Positions 36,352 to 45,191 of a stretch of 64,000 nucleotides of DNA are shown one piece after another; within the stretch, counting starts at the first letter, position 1, and each line of letters begins with the position of its first letter. The notes below the pieces were generated by a model. That model was not told the origin of the DNA and ran no database searches. It saw nothing but the letters and a program-made list of their open reading frames with translations. The position numbers were made by a program, and so were the translations under genes. Source of the stretch: Citrobacter gillenii (GTDB lineage Bacteria; Pseudomonadota; Gammaproteobacteria; Enterobacterales; Enterobacteriaceae); contig NZ_SUQN01000002.1 in NCBI RefSeq assembly GCF_013337685.1, positions 1 to 64,000 of the forward strand. The letters run 5' to 3'.

Positions 36352-38022
36352 ATGAATGAATTAATAAAAAAAATAACGCAATCCTTCCCGGCCGTGTCGT
36401 TCAAACTGGACGGCAATAAGCGCTGGGCGTTACTGGCAGCAGCGGCCATTGCGGCTACGGCGATAATTGTCAGCGTGCTGTGGAATGGGAATCACGGCTA
36501 CGTTTCGCTGTACGGTCGACAGGAAAACCTGCCGGTATCCCAGATAGTCACCGTACTGGATGGCGAAAAGCTGGAATACCGTATCGATCCGCAAAGTGGG
36601 CAGATTCTGGTTCCTGACGATGCGCTGTCCAAAACGCGAATGACCCTTGCCGCCAAAGGTGTGCAGGCGATGTTGCCCAGCGGCTACGAGCTGATGGACA
36701 AAGACGAAGTGCTGGGCAGCAGCCAATTTGTGCAGAACATCCGCTATAAGCGCAGCCTTGAAGGTGAACTGGCGCAAAGCGTCATGACGCTGGATTCTGT
36801 CGAAAGCGCGCGCGTGCATCTGGCACTGAATGAAGAAAGTTCGTTTGTCGTCAGCGATGAGCCGCAAAACAGCGCCTCGGTGGTGGTGCGACTGCACTAT
36901 GGCGCGAAGCTGAATATGGATCAGGTCAATGCCATTGTGCATCTGGTTTCCGGGAGTATTCCGGGTCTGAATGCGTCGAAAGTTAGCGTCGTCGATCAGG
37001 CCGGTAATCTGCTGACTGACGGGATCGCCTCGGGCGAGGCCGTTTCAGCCGCGACCCGCAAACACGATCAGATCCTCAAAGACATTCAGGATAAAACGCG
37101 TGCCAGCCTGGCGAACGTGCTCGATTCGCTGGTGGGGGCAGGTAATTACCGGGTGAGCGTGATGCCCGATCTCGATCTGAGCAATATTGACGAAACAAAA
37201 GAGCATTACGGCAACGATCCGAAACTCAACCGCGAAGAGAATGTTCTGGATAGCGATACCAACCAAATCGCGATGGGGATCCCGGGTTCACTCAGCAATC
37301 GTCCGCCGCTGGCCCCCAATCAGGTTGCGACTGGAGCGACTGATACCACTGCCGACTCACGCGATCCTGCCGCGCTGTCAAAACACAGCGAAAGCAAGCG
37401 CGATTACTCCTATGACCGCAGCGTGCAGCACATCCAGCGTCCTGGATTTACAGTTAACCGCTTGAATGTGGCGGTAGTGCTTAATCAGAGCGCACCGGCG
37501 CTGAAAGGCTGGAAGCCTGAGCAAACCGCGCAGTTGACCGCGTTGCTGAACAATGCGGCGGGTATCGACGCCCAGCGTGGCGATAATCTGTCTCTGTCCG
37601 TGCTTAACTTTGTGCCGCAGGCGGTCCCGGTAGAACCGGTTATCCCGTTCTGGAAGGATGACAGCATTCTGGCCTGGGTACGCATGATCGGCTGCGGCCT
37701 GCTAGCGCTGCTGCTCCTGTTGTTCGTGGTGCGCCCGGTGATGAAGCGTCTGACGGCGATACGGCAAAAACCGCGTCCTCATGAGCCTGTGATGGACGTG
37801 GATGTACTGCCTGTCCCGGCAGCGCAACTTACCGCTGCGGATGATGAACGCAAAAATATTGAACTGCCTTCTTTCCCTGGCGACGACAGCCTGCCTTCGC
37901 AGAGTTCCGGTCTGGAAGTGAAGCTGGAGTTCCTGCAAAAACTGGCGATGAGCGACACCGATCGCGTAGCTGAAGTTCTCAGACAATGGATTACCAGCAA
38001 TGAGCGAATTGACAACAAGTAA
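36352..38022 (+). CDS. lfiF: Flag-2 MS-ring protein LfiF (FliF)
   Basis: This 556-residue protein forms the membrane MS ring. A membrane helix at ~25-45 (WALLAAAAIAATAIIVSVLW) and another near 445-465 (MIGCGLLALLLLLFVVRPV) flank a large periplasmic region containing YscJ/FliF ring-building motifs (FVQNIRYKRSLEGELAQSVM, SARVHLALNEES, SASVVVRLHYG). The cytoplasmic tail LEFLQKLAMSDTDRVAEVLRQWI is the FliG-binding helix. Its 3' end overlaps lfiG by 23 bases. Confidence 0.95.
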   Translation: MNELIKKITQSFPAVSFKLDGNKRWALLAAAAIAATAIIVSVLWNGNHGYVSLYGRQENLPVSQIVTVLDGEKLEYRIDPQSGQILVPDDALSKTRMTLAAKGVQAMLPSGYELMDKDEVLGSSQFVQNIRYKRSLEGELAQSVMTLDSVESARVHLALNEESSFVVSDEPQNSASVVVRLHYGAKLNMDQVNAIVHLVSGSIPGLNASKVSVVDQAGNLLTDGIASGEAVSAATRKHDQILKDIQDKTRASLANVLDSLVGAGNYRVSVMPDLDLSNIDETKEHYGNDPKLNREENVLDSDTNQIAMGIPGSLSNRPPLAPNQVATGATDTTADSRDPAALSKHSESKRDYSYDRSVQHIQRPGFTVNRLNVAVVLNQSAPALKGWKPEQTAQLTALLNNAAGIDAQRGDNLSLSVLNFVPQAVPVEPVIPFWKDDSILAWVRMIGCGLLALLLLLFVVRPVMKRLTAIRQKPRPHEPVMDVDVLPVPAAQLTAADDERKNIELPSFPGDDSLPSQSSGLEVKLEFLQKLAMSDTDRVAEVLRQWITSNERIDNK

Positions 38023-39016
38023 CGGCAGTACCAACAGCTACCTGGAACAGGCCGCAATTCTATTGTTGTGTCTGGGAGAGGAAGCGGCAGCGACGGTGAT
38101 GCAAAAGCTCAGCCGTGAAGAGGTGGTTCGCCTGAGTGAAAATATGGCGCGTCTGTCCGGGGTAAAAACCAGCATGGCGAGAAAGGTCATCAATAATTTC
38201 TTTGATGAGTTCCGCGAGCAGAGTGGCATCAATGGTGCATCGCGCTCGATGCTGCAAGGTATTTTAAATAAAGCGCTGGGCACTGAAATCGCCAGTAGCG
38301 TAATCAATGGGATCTATGGCGATGAGATCCGCTCACGTATGGCGCGTTTGCAGTGGGTCGAGCCGCGTCAGTTGGCGATCTTGATCTCGGAAGAACACCT
38401 GCAATTGCAGGCGGTATTTCTCGCTTTTTTGACACCGGAAATTTCGGCCACGGTGCTCTCGTATATGAACGAGTCGGTGCAGAATGAGATCCTCTATCGG
38501 GTGGCGAAACTGAATGACGTGAATCGGGACGTCGTCGATGAGTTGGATCGTCTGATTGAACGTGGTTTATCGGTGCTGTCCGAACATGGTTCGAAAGTGA
38601 AAGGTATCAAACAGGCGGCCGACATCGTCAACCGCTTCCAGGGCAACCAGCAGGTGATCCTCGACCAGCTGCGTGAACGCGATGAAGATGTGCTGGAACA
38701 GCTACAGGATGAGATGTACGACTTCTTTATTCTGAGCCGTCAAACTGATGAGGTACGTCGTCGCTTGCTCGACGAAGTGCCGATGGAAGACTGGGCGGTG
38801 GCGCTGAAAGGCACCGAGACGCTGCTACGTCGTTCTATTTATGCGGTTATGCCGAAGCGTCAGGCGCAGCAACTGGAAGCGATCACCTCGCGTCTTGGCC
38901 CGGTGCCGGTGAGTCGCATTGAACAAATCCGCCGTGAAATCATGGGGATTGCCCGTGAACTTGAAGAAGCGGGTGAAATTCAGCTACAGCTGTTTGCTGA
39001 ACAGACGGCGGAGTAA
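38000..39016 (+). CDS. lfiG: Flag-2 motor switch protein LfiG (FliG)
   Basis: This 338-residue protein is the FliG rotor subunit. The N-terminal domain binds the MS ring (AAILLLCLGEEAAATVMQKL), the middle domain carries LQWVEPRQLAILISEEHLQLQA (the EHPQ-like region, here EEHLQ), and the C-terminal domain has the charged torque helix (LLDEVPMEDWAVALKGTETLLRRSI). It overlaps lfiF and is followed after three bases by lfiH. Confidence 0.95.
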   Translation: MSELTTSNGSTNSYLEQAAILLLCLGEEAAATVMQKLSREEVVRLSENMARLSGVKTSMARKVINNFFDEFREQSGINGASRSMLQGILNKALGTEIASSVINGIYGDEIRSRMARLQWVEPRQLAILISEEHLQLQAVFLAFLTPEISATVLSYMNESVQNEILYRVAKLNDVNRDVVDELDRLIERGLSVLSEHGSKVKGIKQAADIVNRFQGNQQVILDQLRERDEDVLEQLQDEMYDFFILSRQTDEVRRRLLDEVPMEDWAVALKGTETLLRRSIYAVMPKRQAQQLEAITSRLGPVPVSRIEQIRREIMGIARELEEAGEIQLQLFAEQTAE

Positions 39017-39019
39017 ACC

Positions 39020-39730
39020 ATGGCGATTGAAACCATTCGTGGTCGTTACCGACTGCACCGCTTTCCTCCGCGTCAGCGCCATTTGCAAACAGAGCAGCTC
39101 ACGCCGGGGATTACCCCGGCGGATTATCAACGCCAGTTAATGGACGGTTTCCAGGAAGGGCTGCAAAAAGGCTTTGAACAGGGAATGACTGAAGGTCATG
39201 AACAGGGCTTTCAGGAAGGGCATCAAAAGGGCCAGGAAGAGGGCTCTCGTCAGGGGTATACCGAAGGCAGCCTCGCCGGGCAGCAGGAAGGGCGCAAACA
39301 ATTTGCCCTCGCGGCACAACCGCTGGACGGTATTTCTGGCCGGGTGAATGACTACCTGGCGCACATTCAGCGTAAACAACGGGAAGACCTGCTGCAACTG
39401 GTTGAAAAGGTGACCCGTCAGGTGATTCGCTGTGAACTGGCGCTGCAACCGACGCAACTCCTCTCACTGGTCGAAGAGGCGATCTCGGCCTTTCCGACCC
39501 TGCCCGAGTCGTTACAGGTGCTGCTGAGTAACGACGAGTTTAATCGCATCAAAGATGCTGCGCCGGAAAAGGTGAATGAATGGGGGCTGACGCCTTCAGC
39601 CGATTTGCAGGCGGGCGAATGCCGGGTCATTACCGATAAGTCCGAGCTGGATATCGGCTGCGAACACCGGCTCGATCAATGCATGTCGGCACTGAAAGAG
39701 ACGTTGCTGCCGGAGCCGCAGGGTGAGTGA
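39020..39730 (+). CDS. lfiH: Flag-2 export ATPase regulator LfiH (FliH)
   Basis: This 236-residue protein is the FliH stator of the export ATPase. Residues ~48-95 carry a striking run of G-x-x-x-G-type repeats rich in Glu, Gln and Lys (EGLQKGFEQGMTEGHEQGF and on), a known FliH hallmark that forms a helical dimer. The C-terminal domain (VTRQVIRCELALQPTQLLSLVEEAI) binds the ATPase. Its stop overlaps the GTG start of lfiI by eight bases. Confidence 0.93.
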   Translation: MAIETIRGRYRLHRFPPRQRHLQTEQLTPGITPADYQRQLMDGFQEGLQKGFEQGMTEGHEQGFQEGHQKGQEEGSRQGYTEGSLAGQQEGRKQFALAAQPLDGISGRVNDYLAHIQRKQREDLLQLVEKVTRQVIRCELALQPTQLLSLVEEAISAFPTLPESLQVLLSNDEFNRIKDAAPEKVNEWGLTPSADLQAGECRVITDKSELDIGCEHRLDQCMSALKETLLPEPQGE

Positions 39731-41066
39731 CCCTTCATTCTTTGACAACGCGTTGCGCGCTATTGAGTCGATTCCGCTTGCCCGGGTTGCCGGCCGACTG
39801 GTGCGGGTGAACGGTATTTTGCTCGAGAGCGTGGGATGCCCGCTGATGACCGGCCAACTGTGCCGCGTTGAAAGTGCCAACCATACGTTAATTGATGCGC
39901 AGGCAGTGGGGTTTAATCGTGACATTACCTACCTGATGCCCTTCAAACATCCAGTCGGGCTGATGGCAGGTGCACGCGTGTTCCCCGAAGAAAAAGCCCA
40001 GGAAATTTTGATTAGCGAAAGCTGGTTGGGTCGGGTGGTCAACGGCCTCGGCGAACCGCTGGATGCCAAAGGGCGTCTGACCGGCAATGACGTACTGCCA
40101 TCTCAAGCCCCGTCAATCAACCCGCTTACCCGCCAGTCGGTCAATCAACCGCTGGATGTCGGTGTGAAGGCCATCAATGGATTACTAACTATCGGTAAGG
40201 GCCAGCGTGTTGGGTTAATGGCGGGGAGTGGCGTCGGCAAAAGCGTGCTGCTGGGGATGATCACCCGCCAGACCAAGGCTGATATCGTGGTGGTTGGGCT
40301 TATCGGCGAGCGCGGCCGTGAAGTAAAAGAATTTATCGATCACTCGCTGGGGGCAGAAGGACTGGCAAAATCGATTATCGTCGCCGCCCCGGCGGATGAA
40401 TCTCCCCTCATGCGCTTAAAAGCCACCGAGCTGTGTCATTCTATCGCCGCGTGGTTTCGTGACCGCGGCCACCACGTTTTACTGCTGGTGGATTCACTCA
40501 CCCGTTACGCCATGGCGCAGCGCGAAATAGCGCTTTCTCTGGGGGAACCCCCGGCGACCAAAGGCTATCCGCCGTCGGCATTTGGCATGATCCCAAAGCT
40601 GGTTGAAAGCGCGGGCAACAGCGAAAGCACAGGATCGATGACCGCTATTTATACGGTGCTGGCGGAAGGGGACGATCAGCAGGATCCGATCGTTGACTGC
40701 GCGCGCGCGGTGTTGGATGGGCACATCGTATTGACCCGCAAGCTGGCGGAAGGCGGGCATTACCCCGCTATCGATATTGCCCAGTCGATCAGTCGCTGCA
40801 TGACCCAGGTCACCCGCCCGGAGCACCAGCAGGCCGCTCGGGCGCTAAAACAGAACTACGCCGCCTACATGGAAATCAAACCGTTGATTCCGCTCGGTGG
40901 CTATGTTGCAGGCGCTGACCCCGGCGTTGACAAAGCGGTCAAAATTTTCCCGGCGATTGAGCGTTTTCTGCGTCAGGAGGTGAGCGAACCCGCCTCTTTG
41001 GAGCTGGTACAAAATCGTCTGCAGGCCCTTTTCCCGGTCGCCAAATCGAAAGCAGAAGGTAAATAA
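39723..41066 (+). CDS. lfiI: Flag-2 flagellum-specific ATPase LfiI (FliI)
   Basis: This 447-residue protein is the F1-like ATPase of flagellar export. Walker A GLMAGSGVGKSVLLG lies near residue 160, followed by VVGLIGERGREVKEF, Walker B HHVLLLVDSLTRYAMAQREI and the family signature PPSAFGMIPKLVESAG. It begins at GTG 39723 inside the end of lfiH, which is typical for the coupled fliH-fliI pair, and precedes lfiJ by two bases. Confidence 0.96.
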   Translation: MSDPSFFDNALRAIESIPLARVAGRLVRVNGILLESVGCPLMTGQLCRVESANHTLIDAQAVGFNRDITYLMPFKHPVGLMAGARVFPEEKAQEILISESWLGRVVNGLGEPLDAKGRLTGNDVLPSQAPSINPLTRQSVNQPLDVGVKAINGLLTIGKGQRVGLMAGSGVGKSVLLGMITRQTKADIVVVGLIGERGREVKEFIDHSLGAEGLAKSIIVAAPADESPLMRLKATELCHSIAAWFRDRGHHVLLLVDSLTRYAMAQREIALSLGEPPATKGYPPSAFGMIPKLVESAGNSESTGSMTAIYTVLAEGDDQQDPIVDCARAVLDGHIVLTRKLAEGGHYPAIDIAQSISRCMTQVTRPEHQQAARALKQNYAAYMEIKPLIPLGGYVAGADPGVDKAVKIFPAIERFLRQEVSEPASLELVQNRLQALFPVAKSKAEGK

Positions 41067-41068
41067 CC

Positions 41069-41512
41069 GTGCGACAGATTCTTGATACCCTGGCGCAACT
41101 CCAGCGCCTGCGAGATAAATCAGTAAAAGACATCACGGTGCAGTTGGCGAAACAACAACAGCTGTGCTCTGGCTATGAAAACAACATCAAAGCGCTAGGC
41201 TACCTGGTGCAAAAAACCGGTCCCGGCGTTGATGCTCCTGGCATTGAATCTCTCAAAAATGTGTCCGGCTATAAAAGCACGCTGCGCAAGGTGATTGCCT
41301 GGCAAGAGCAGGAAAAGACGCTGGCGAAAATTAAAGAAGTGCGTATCCAGAAAAACCTGATCGCAGCAGCCTGCCAGGAAAAAATCGTTGCCATGACGCT
41401 GGATGAAAAACGGCAAGATCTGCAGGACGAAGTCGCTATCAAGGAACAGAAGATCGTGGATGAGATTGCCACGCAGTGTTGGTTACGTAATAAGGTCTTT
41501 CGGCAAGAATGA
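41069..41512 (+). CDS. lfiJ: Flag-2 export chaperone LfiJ (FliJ)
   Basis: This 147-residue, highly charged and almost entirely helical (coiled-coil) protein has the size and position of FliJ, the central stalk of the export ATPase and chaperone escort. Sequence identity to FliJ is weak, as usual, so the call rests mainly on its place after lfiI. It starts at GTG 41069. Its stop overlaps the next start in an ATGA, linking the cargo gene that follows to the flagellar operon. Confidence 0.85.
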   Translation: MRQILDTLAQLQRLRDKSVKDITVQLAKQQQLCSGYENNIKALGYLVQKTGPGVDAPGIESLKNVSGYKSTLRKVIAWQEQEKTLAKIKEVRIQKNLIAAACQEKIVAMTLDEKRQDLQDEVAIKEQKIVDEIATQCWLRNKVFRQE

Positions 41513-41904
41513 AAACAATCATCACGTTTGGCACCTTTGATGTATTTCACGTTGGTCATCTCAATATCCTGCAACGGGCGAAGCAGTTAGGCGGGCAACT
41601 GGTGGTAGGGGTCTCCTCTGATGCGCTCAATATCGCTAAGAAAGGCCGGACACCGGTGTACAGCCAGTCTGACCGGATGGGAATTGTGGCGGGGTTAAAA
41701 TGCGTGGATCGCGTGTTTCTCGAAGAGTCGCTGGAACTAAAAGCCGATTATATCCGCCAGTTCAATGCCAACATGTTAGTGATGGGGGATGACTGGGCGG
41801 GCCGCTTTGATAGCTTCTCGTATCTTTGTGACGTCGTTTATTTCCCTCGGACACCGGCCATTTCGACCACCACGATTATTGAGGTGGTCAAGACATATAA
41901 GTAG
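41509..41904 (+). CDS. Glycerol-3-phosphate cytidylyltransferase (TagD-like)
   Basis: This 131-residue nucleotidyltransferase would make CDP-glycerol from CTP and sn-glycerol 3-phosphate. It has TFGTFDVFHVGHLNILQRAK (the HxGH motif, His14-His17), VVGVSSDALNIAKKGR, and FPRTPAISTTTII, which matches the RTxGISTT signature of TagD/GCT enzymes. CDP-glycerol is the donor for teichoic acids in Gram-positive bacteria and for some capsules and O-antigens. The start overlaps the lfiJ stop (ATGA), so it is expressed with the basal-body operon. Its base composition is like the flagellar genes. A partner transferase domain occurs in the fusion protein at 47403-49964. Use of another substrate such as ribitol phosphate is less likely. 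Confidence 0.87.
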   Translation: MKTIITFGTFDVFHVGHLNILQRAKQLGGQLVVGVSSDALNIAKKGRTPVYSQSDRMGIVAGLKCVDRVFLEESLELKADYIRQFNANMLVMGDDWAGRFDSFSYLCDVVYFPRTPAISTTTIIEVVKTYK

Positions 41905-41954
41905 GACATATGTGCCAAGGCATTATTCTGCTATGGAATACAATGATTTTCTAT

Positions 41955-42686
41955 TTATTCACTATGCTTGTAAGCCAAGTGATAAAGCTCTGAAATATGC
42001 TTTACTTTCATTCCGAATTTGGAAAAAAGTATATCGAGGGATTTGTTAGAGTAAATGGTGATATGTCCATTACGTGGCGCTATATACCAAAAATTCATCA
42101 GCTTATTTAGATGGAAATCGTTAGTCAGTGTTGAAAAGAAATATTTACCATTATTTTGATCTAAAAGAGAGTCTATCATCTCCATAGTCTTTACTGGCGT
42201 TGGTGTATGCTCCATGACTTCAAATGACGTTATAAACTCATACTTTTCATTTGGTATGGGGGCTGAATTATTGAAGGGGTCCCAACCAACCACATCTGTG
42301 CCATATTCTTGTAATAACTGTACCAGCTGTCCGTCACCGCAACCAAAATCTAGCATACGGAAATTTTGTAGATTTTTGAATGCATTGCGAAGTAAGTTGA
42401 AGTTGTGAAGAGATCTTTTGCAAATAAAATTAGGATCATGTTTTATATATTCGTCATTGTAAATGTATCTGGAGTAATCTGCATCAGACCATTTATCAAA
42501 GGCGTGGCTGTATATCAATCCACAGTTCTTGCATTTATAATAATAGACGGCATGGCCGCTTAGCGGATAGTTATATCGGTGAACGTTGTTTCCATAGCAA
42601 GAAACATTAAAGTCAGTTACGCCATAAATATCAGCTTCAGTATCGCAAATTTTGCAATGTGGTGATGAAGTAGTATGTAATTTCAT
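41955..42686 (-). CDS. SAM-dependent methyltransferase with zinc-ribbon N-terminus
   Basis: This 243-residue protein starts with two CxxC pairs (CKIC near residue 11 and YKCKNCGL near 50), probably a zinc site, followed by a class I methyltransferase fold: motif I RMLDFGCGDGQLVQLL, acidic VVGWDPF, post-motif FEVMEHTPTPVKTM. The layout is that of methyltransferases acting on sugar or polyketide intermediates (Methyltransf_12/23-like with a TylF/C-methyltransferase-type zinc domain). The acceptor is unknown; in this context a glycan precursor is likely. It is the last gene of the minus-strand cargo operon and markedly AT-rich. Confidence 0.75.
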   Translation of the reverse strand: MKLHTTSSPHCKICDTEADIYGVTDFNVSCYGNNVHRYNYPLSGHAVYYYKCKNCGLIYSHAFDKWSDADYSRYIYNDEYIKHDPNFICKRSLHNFNLLRNAFKNLQNFRMLDFGCGDGQLVQLLQEYGTDVVGWDPFNNSAPIPNEKYEFITSFEVMEHTPTPVKTMEMIDSLLDQNNGKYFFSTLTNDFHLNKLMNFWYIAPRNGHITIYSNKSLDILFSKFGMKVKHISELYHLAYKHSE

Positions 42687-42725
42687 TATTTTCTTAATAA
42701 AAAATAGGTTAATGATTGATATTTG

Positions 42726-43919
42726 TTATCGCAGGACTTTCTTTCCACCAATCCATAATTCAAGTTGTTGCTGCAAATCATGAAAATTATCAGCGATAAC
42801 CTGTGCCATATCGGGAGAGAAAAAATGTGTGATATGTGGGTGTGCTCCTCCCACTCGCTGTCGGTTTACTTTTTCAAGATCGATAAAAGGGATTGCAGAT
42901 TTGTTATATTTTAATAAACTTAAAATATCAAGCTGGTTTGTTGGGTCAGTTTTCCATAAAAACATCTGATATTTTGTATTCACCTTCAATAAATGGAAAT
43001 ACTCATTAGTGGCAGCATACCCCTTCTTTAATGGGCTACCATTGTGCAGACTTTTTTGTTGGGAAAAGAGATTACGACTAAAACAGACCTTACGTTTGGG
43101 CGTTAAGGCGAAAAATTGATTATCTTCACAAGGTGTTGTAGGAATCGTCAGTAAATTTAAAGCAGTGTTATGCAGATCAACCATGCTAACCATGTGATTT
43201 ATATCGAAGGATTTCATTCCCGGACAGAAAATAAACGCGGGGGTGTGCACTAATGAAGTGTATGGCTCTATTCCATGGGCGTATCCACCATTAAATCCAT
43301 GCCCCCAGAAATCATCACCATGGTCGCCGAACCCGACAATAATAGTATTGTCCAGTTTTCCTGCATCGAGTAGTATTTTAATCGTTTGGCCAATCATTAT
43401 ATCCATACTTTGGTATCCGCGTTGCCATCTGTCGAGACTGTTTTTACCGCCTTTTTTTATCTCATCGTGGTAACAAAGATGGCTGCTTAAGTTCCATAAA
43501 TATAAAGCAAAAGGCTCAGTCTGTGACACGACCTGGCGCATTTCAGCGAGCATGGTCGCCGATGTGTCGTACCAGTTGAATGAGTCTGTTTCGCTCCATA
43601 TTGAATCAACATTGGCCCAGTTTTTAGGATATCCCATTCCTGCGGTACGATAACCATGTTGTTTCAGGGTATCAAAAAGTGGTGGGCAGCGACGCTTAAG
43701 GGTAATATTTGTCTCGAGGTGAGTATTATGCTCAAGCGTATTGTCTTCGCCATGTAACAGGTCGCTAAAGGCCATAAGTGAAGATGTCGCGCTGGATATG
43801 AAGTTGTTAAACCTAATGGATTGCGAATTTATTTTACTAAGGAATGGAAACCATTCCCTGTGGCTAAAAATTGTCTGATTGAGACTTTCAAGATGTAGAA
43901 ATATGATGTTTTTATTCAT
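42726..43919 (-). CDS. Alkaline-phosphatase-superfamily (LtaS/sulfatase-like) protein
   Basis: This 397-residue protein has the phosphoglycerol-transferase/sulfatase fold: IFLHLESLNQ with metal-binding Glu11, SSATSSLMAF with a candidate nucleophile Thr45, and GFGDHGDDFWGHGF with the Asp-His metal pair. ESLN and a Thr nucleophile are closer to LtaS and OpgB-type phosphoglycerol transferases than to C/S-x-P-x-R sulfatases. Unlike LtaS there is no membrane segment or signal peptide, so it would act in the cytosol. It could transfer or hydrolyse glycerol phosphate, phosphoethanolamine or sulfate. It lies three bases after the ATP-grasp gene. Confidence 0.72.
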   Translation of the reverse strand: MNKNIIFLHLESLNQTIFSHREWFPFLSKINSQSIRFNNFISSATSSLMAFSDLLHGEDNTLEHNTHLETNITLKRRCPPLFDTLKQHGYRTAGMGYPKNWANVDSIWSETDSFNWYDTSATMLAEMRQVVSQTEPFALYLWNLSSHLCYHDEIKKGGKNSLDRWQRGYQSMDIMIGQTIKILLDAGKLDNTIIVGFGDHGDDFWGHGFNGGYAHGIEPYTSLVHTPAFIFCPGMKSFDINHMVSMVDLHNTALNLLTIPTTPCEDNQFFALTPKRKVCFSRNLFSQQKSLHNGSPLKKGYAATNEYFHLLKVNTKYQMFLWKTDPTNQLDILSLLKYNKSAIPFIDLEKVNRQRVGGAHPHITHFFSPDMAQVIADNFHDLQQQLELWIGGKKVLR

Positions 43920-43922
43920 TTT

Positions 43923-45191
43923 TTAATCACGAATTAAGAGTTCAAGCATGTTTATATCAAAGGTTGGGATTTCTTTAGCGTTAAAGACTTCCATCCGTTC
44001 TGAAAAACTATCATCGATAAAAATAGAGTTTTGCTGTTTAATCCAGTCGCTTTTCTTTGCATCTTTATCTAAATGTATTATTGAATCAAAAAGCATGCTA
44101 ATACGACGTGTATTAAGTTCGAGATGGATATCTCCAGCATGACGAGTGATTAAGTGGATTGATATTTCGTGGTTAATACATTGATATAAAAAGGTAATGA
44201 CAAGCAGGCAGAGTTTGTCATTAATAATAACGGTATCATCATAATCGATATAAACATGCTGAAATTGTATGCTGTGCTTGTATTGATTAGACAGACTACG
44301 GGTAATCTGAAGTTCTTTACAGACGGGGAGCAAAGCAATCTTTTTCCGCATTGCTTCATAGACAGTAAGTAGAGGAAAATTGATGCCATTCACGCGATTT
44401 AGCGCCATTGTACCGGCAATACGTGGAGCGACTTCCAATAATGTCAACTCACCTGTCGCGGCGCGTTTTAGCTGAAAAAACCAGGCTCCACGCATGTGAA
44501 ATCGATCTGAAATAGCACGAGCATATTCCTCGACGTGTTCAAGCGTGACCAGCCTCGACGTCATCGCAATTCCAGCACGAATCCGTGAGCGGGTGCGCGG
44601 CTGGCAAAACAGCAATCCCCGGTCGCGGTCGGAAAAGCAATCAACGGTATATTCATCCCCGCTAAGGTATTCGCAAACGATCAGATCACTTTGTTGGGCA
44701 AGAAGCGACGCTAAGGCTTCTGGCGTTTCAATACAGCTGGCGCCTTGTGCTCCCTGTCCACGATCGGGTTTCACAAAAACCGGCCACTGCGTAATTTTGT
44801 TACTGTCAGTATACACAGCAGGAACAGGTAATATTTTTCTAAGAGACTGATATGTTTTGCTTTTATAACGGGTGGTTTGGCAGGTCTCATGGGGGGGACA
44901 CAACACCGTTGCTGAAAGAGCATCTCTTTTTTCAGAGAGTGCAAGTAGAGCATCGTCATGTGCCGGAAAAATATAATCGATCTTTTCTAACTGGAGTAGT
45001 TGCTGCAAGGCATCCAGCCAATTCGGTTGCGCTATGTCTGGAATGACATGATATGCGCAAGCACAGTGACGGGCGTGGCTGTCGTAATCAGACCCGGCCA
45101 GTGTAATATTGATGTGCTTATCATGGCGTAAGACGTAATAGATTTCCTTACCAATTTCTGTCCCTGCCGGAAATATAAGTATATTAGTCAT
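43923..45191 (-). CDS. ATP-grasp ligase fused to HAD-like domain
   Basis: This 422-residue protein has an N-terminal ATP-grasp enzyme (about residues 1-290) of the carbamoyl-phosphate-synthase/PylC-like type: N-terminal pre-grasp fold (ILIFPAGTEIGKEIYYVL), WPVFVKPDRGQGAQGA (ATP-binding loop) and LTLLEVAPRIAGTM (metal ligands). The C-terminal ~130 residues look like a HAD hydrolase: HVYIDYDDTVI with the DxDDT nucleophile motif and SIFIDDSFSERM. The combination suggests amide or ester bond formation plus phosphate removal on a sugar or amino-acid intermediate; the substrate is unknown. It overlaps the aminotransferase gene by four bases. Confidence 0.72.
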   Translation of the reverse strand: MTNILIFPAGTEIGKEIYYVLRHDKHINITLAGSDYDSHARHCACAYHVIPDIAQPNWLDALQQLLQLEKIDYIFPAHDDALLALSEKRDALSATVLCPPHETCQTTRYKSKTYQSLRKILPVPAVYTDSNKITQWPVFVKPDRGQGAQGASCIETPEALASLLAQQSDLIVCEYLSGDEYTVDCFSDRDRGLLFCQPRTRSRIRAGIAMTSRLVTLEHVEEYARAISDRFHMRGAWFFQLKRAATGELTLLEVAPRIAGTMALNRVNGINFPLLTVYEAMRKKIALLPVCKELQITRSLSNQYKHSIQFQHVYIDYDDTVIINDKLCLLVITFLYQCINHEISIHLITRHAGDIHLELNTRRISMLFDSIIHLDKDAKKSDWIKQQNSIFIDDSFSERMEVFNAKEIPTFDINMLELLIRD

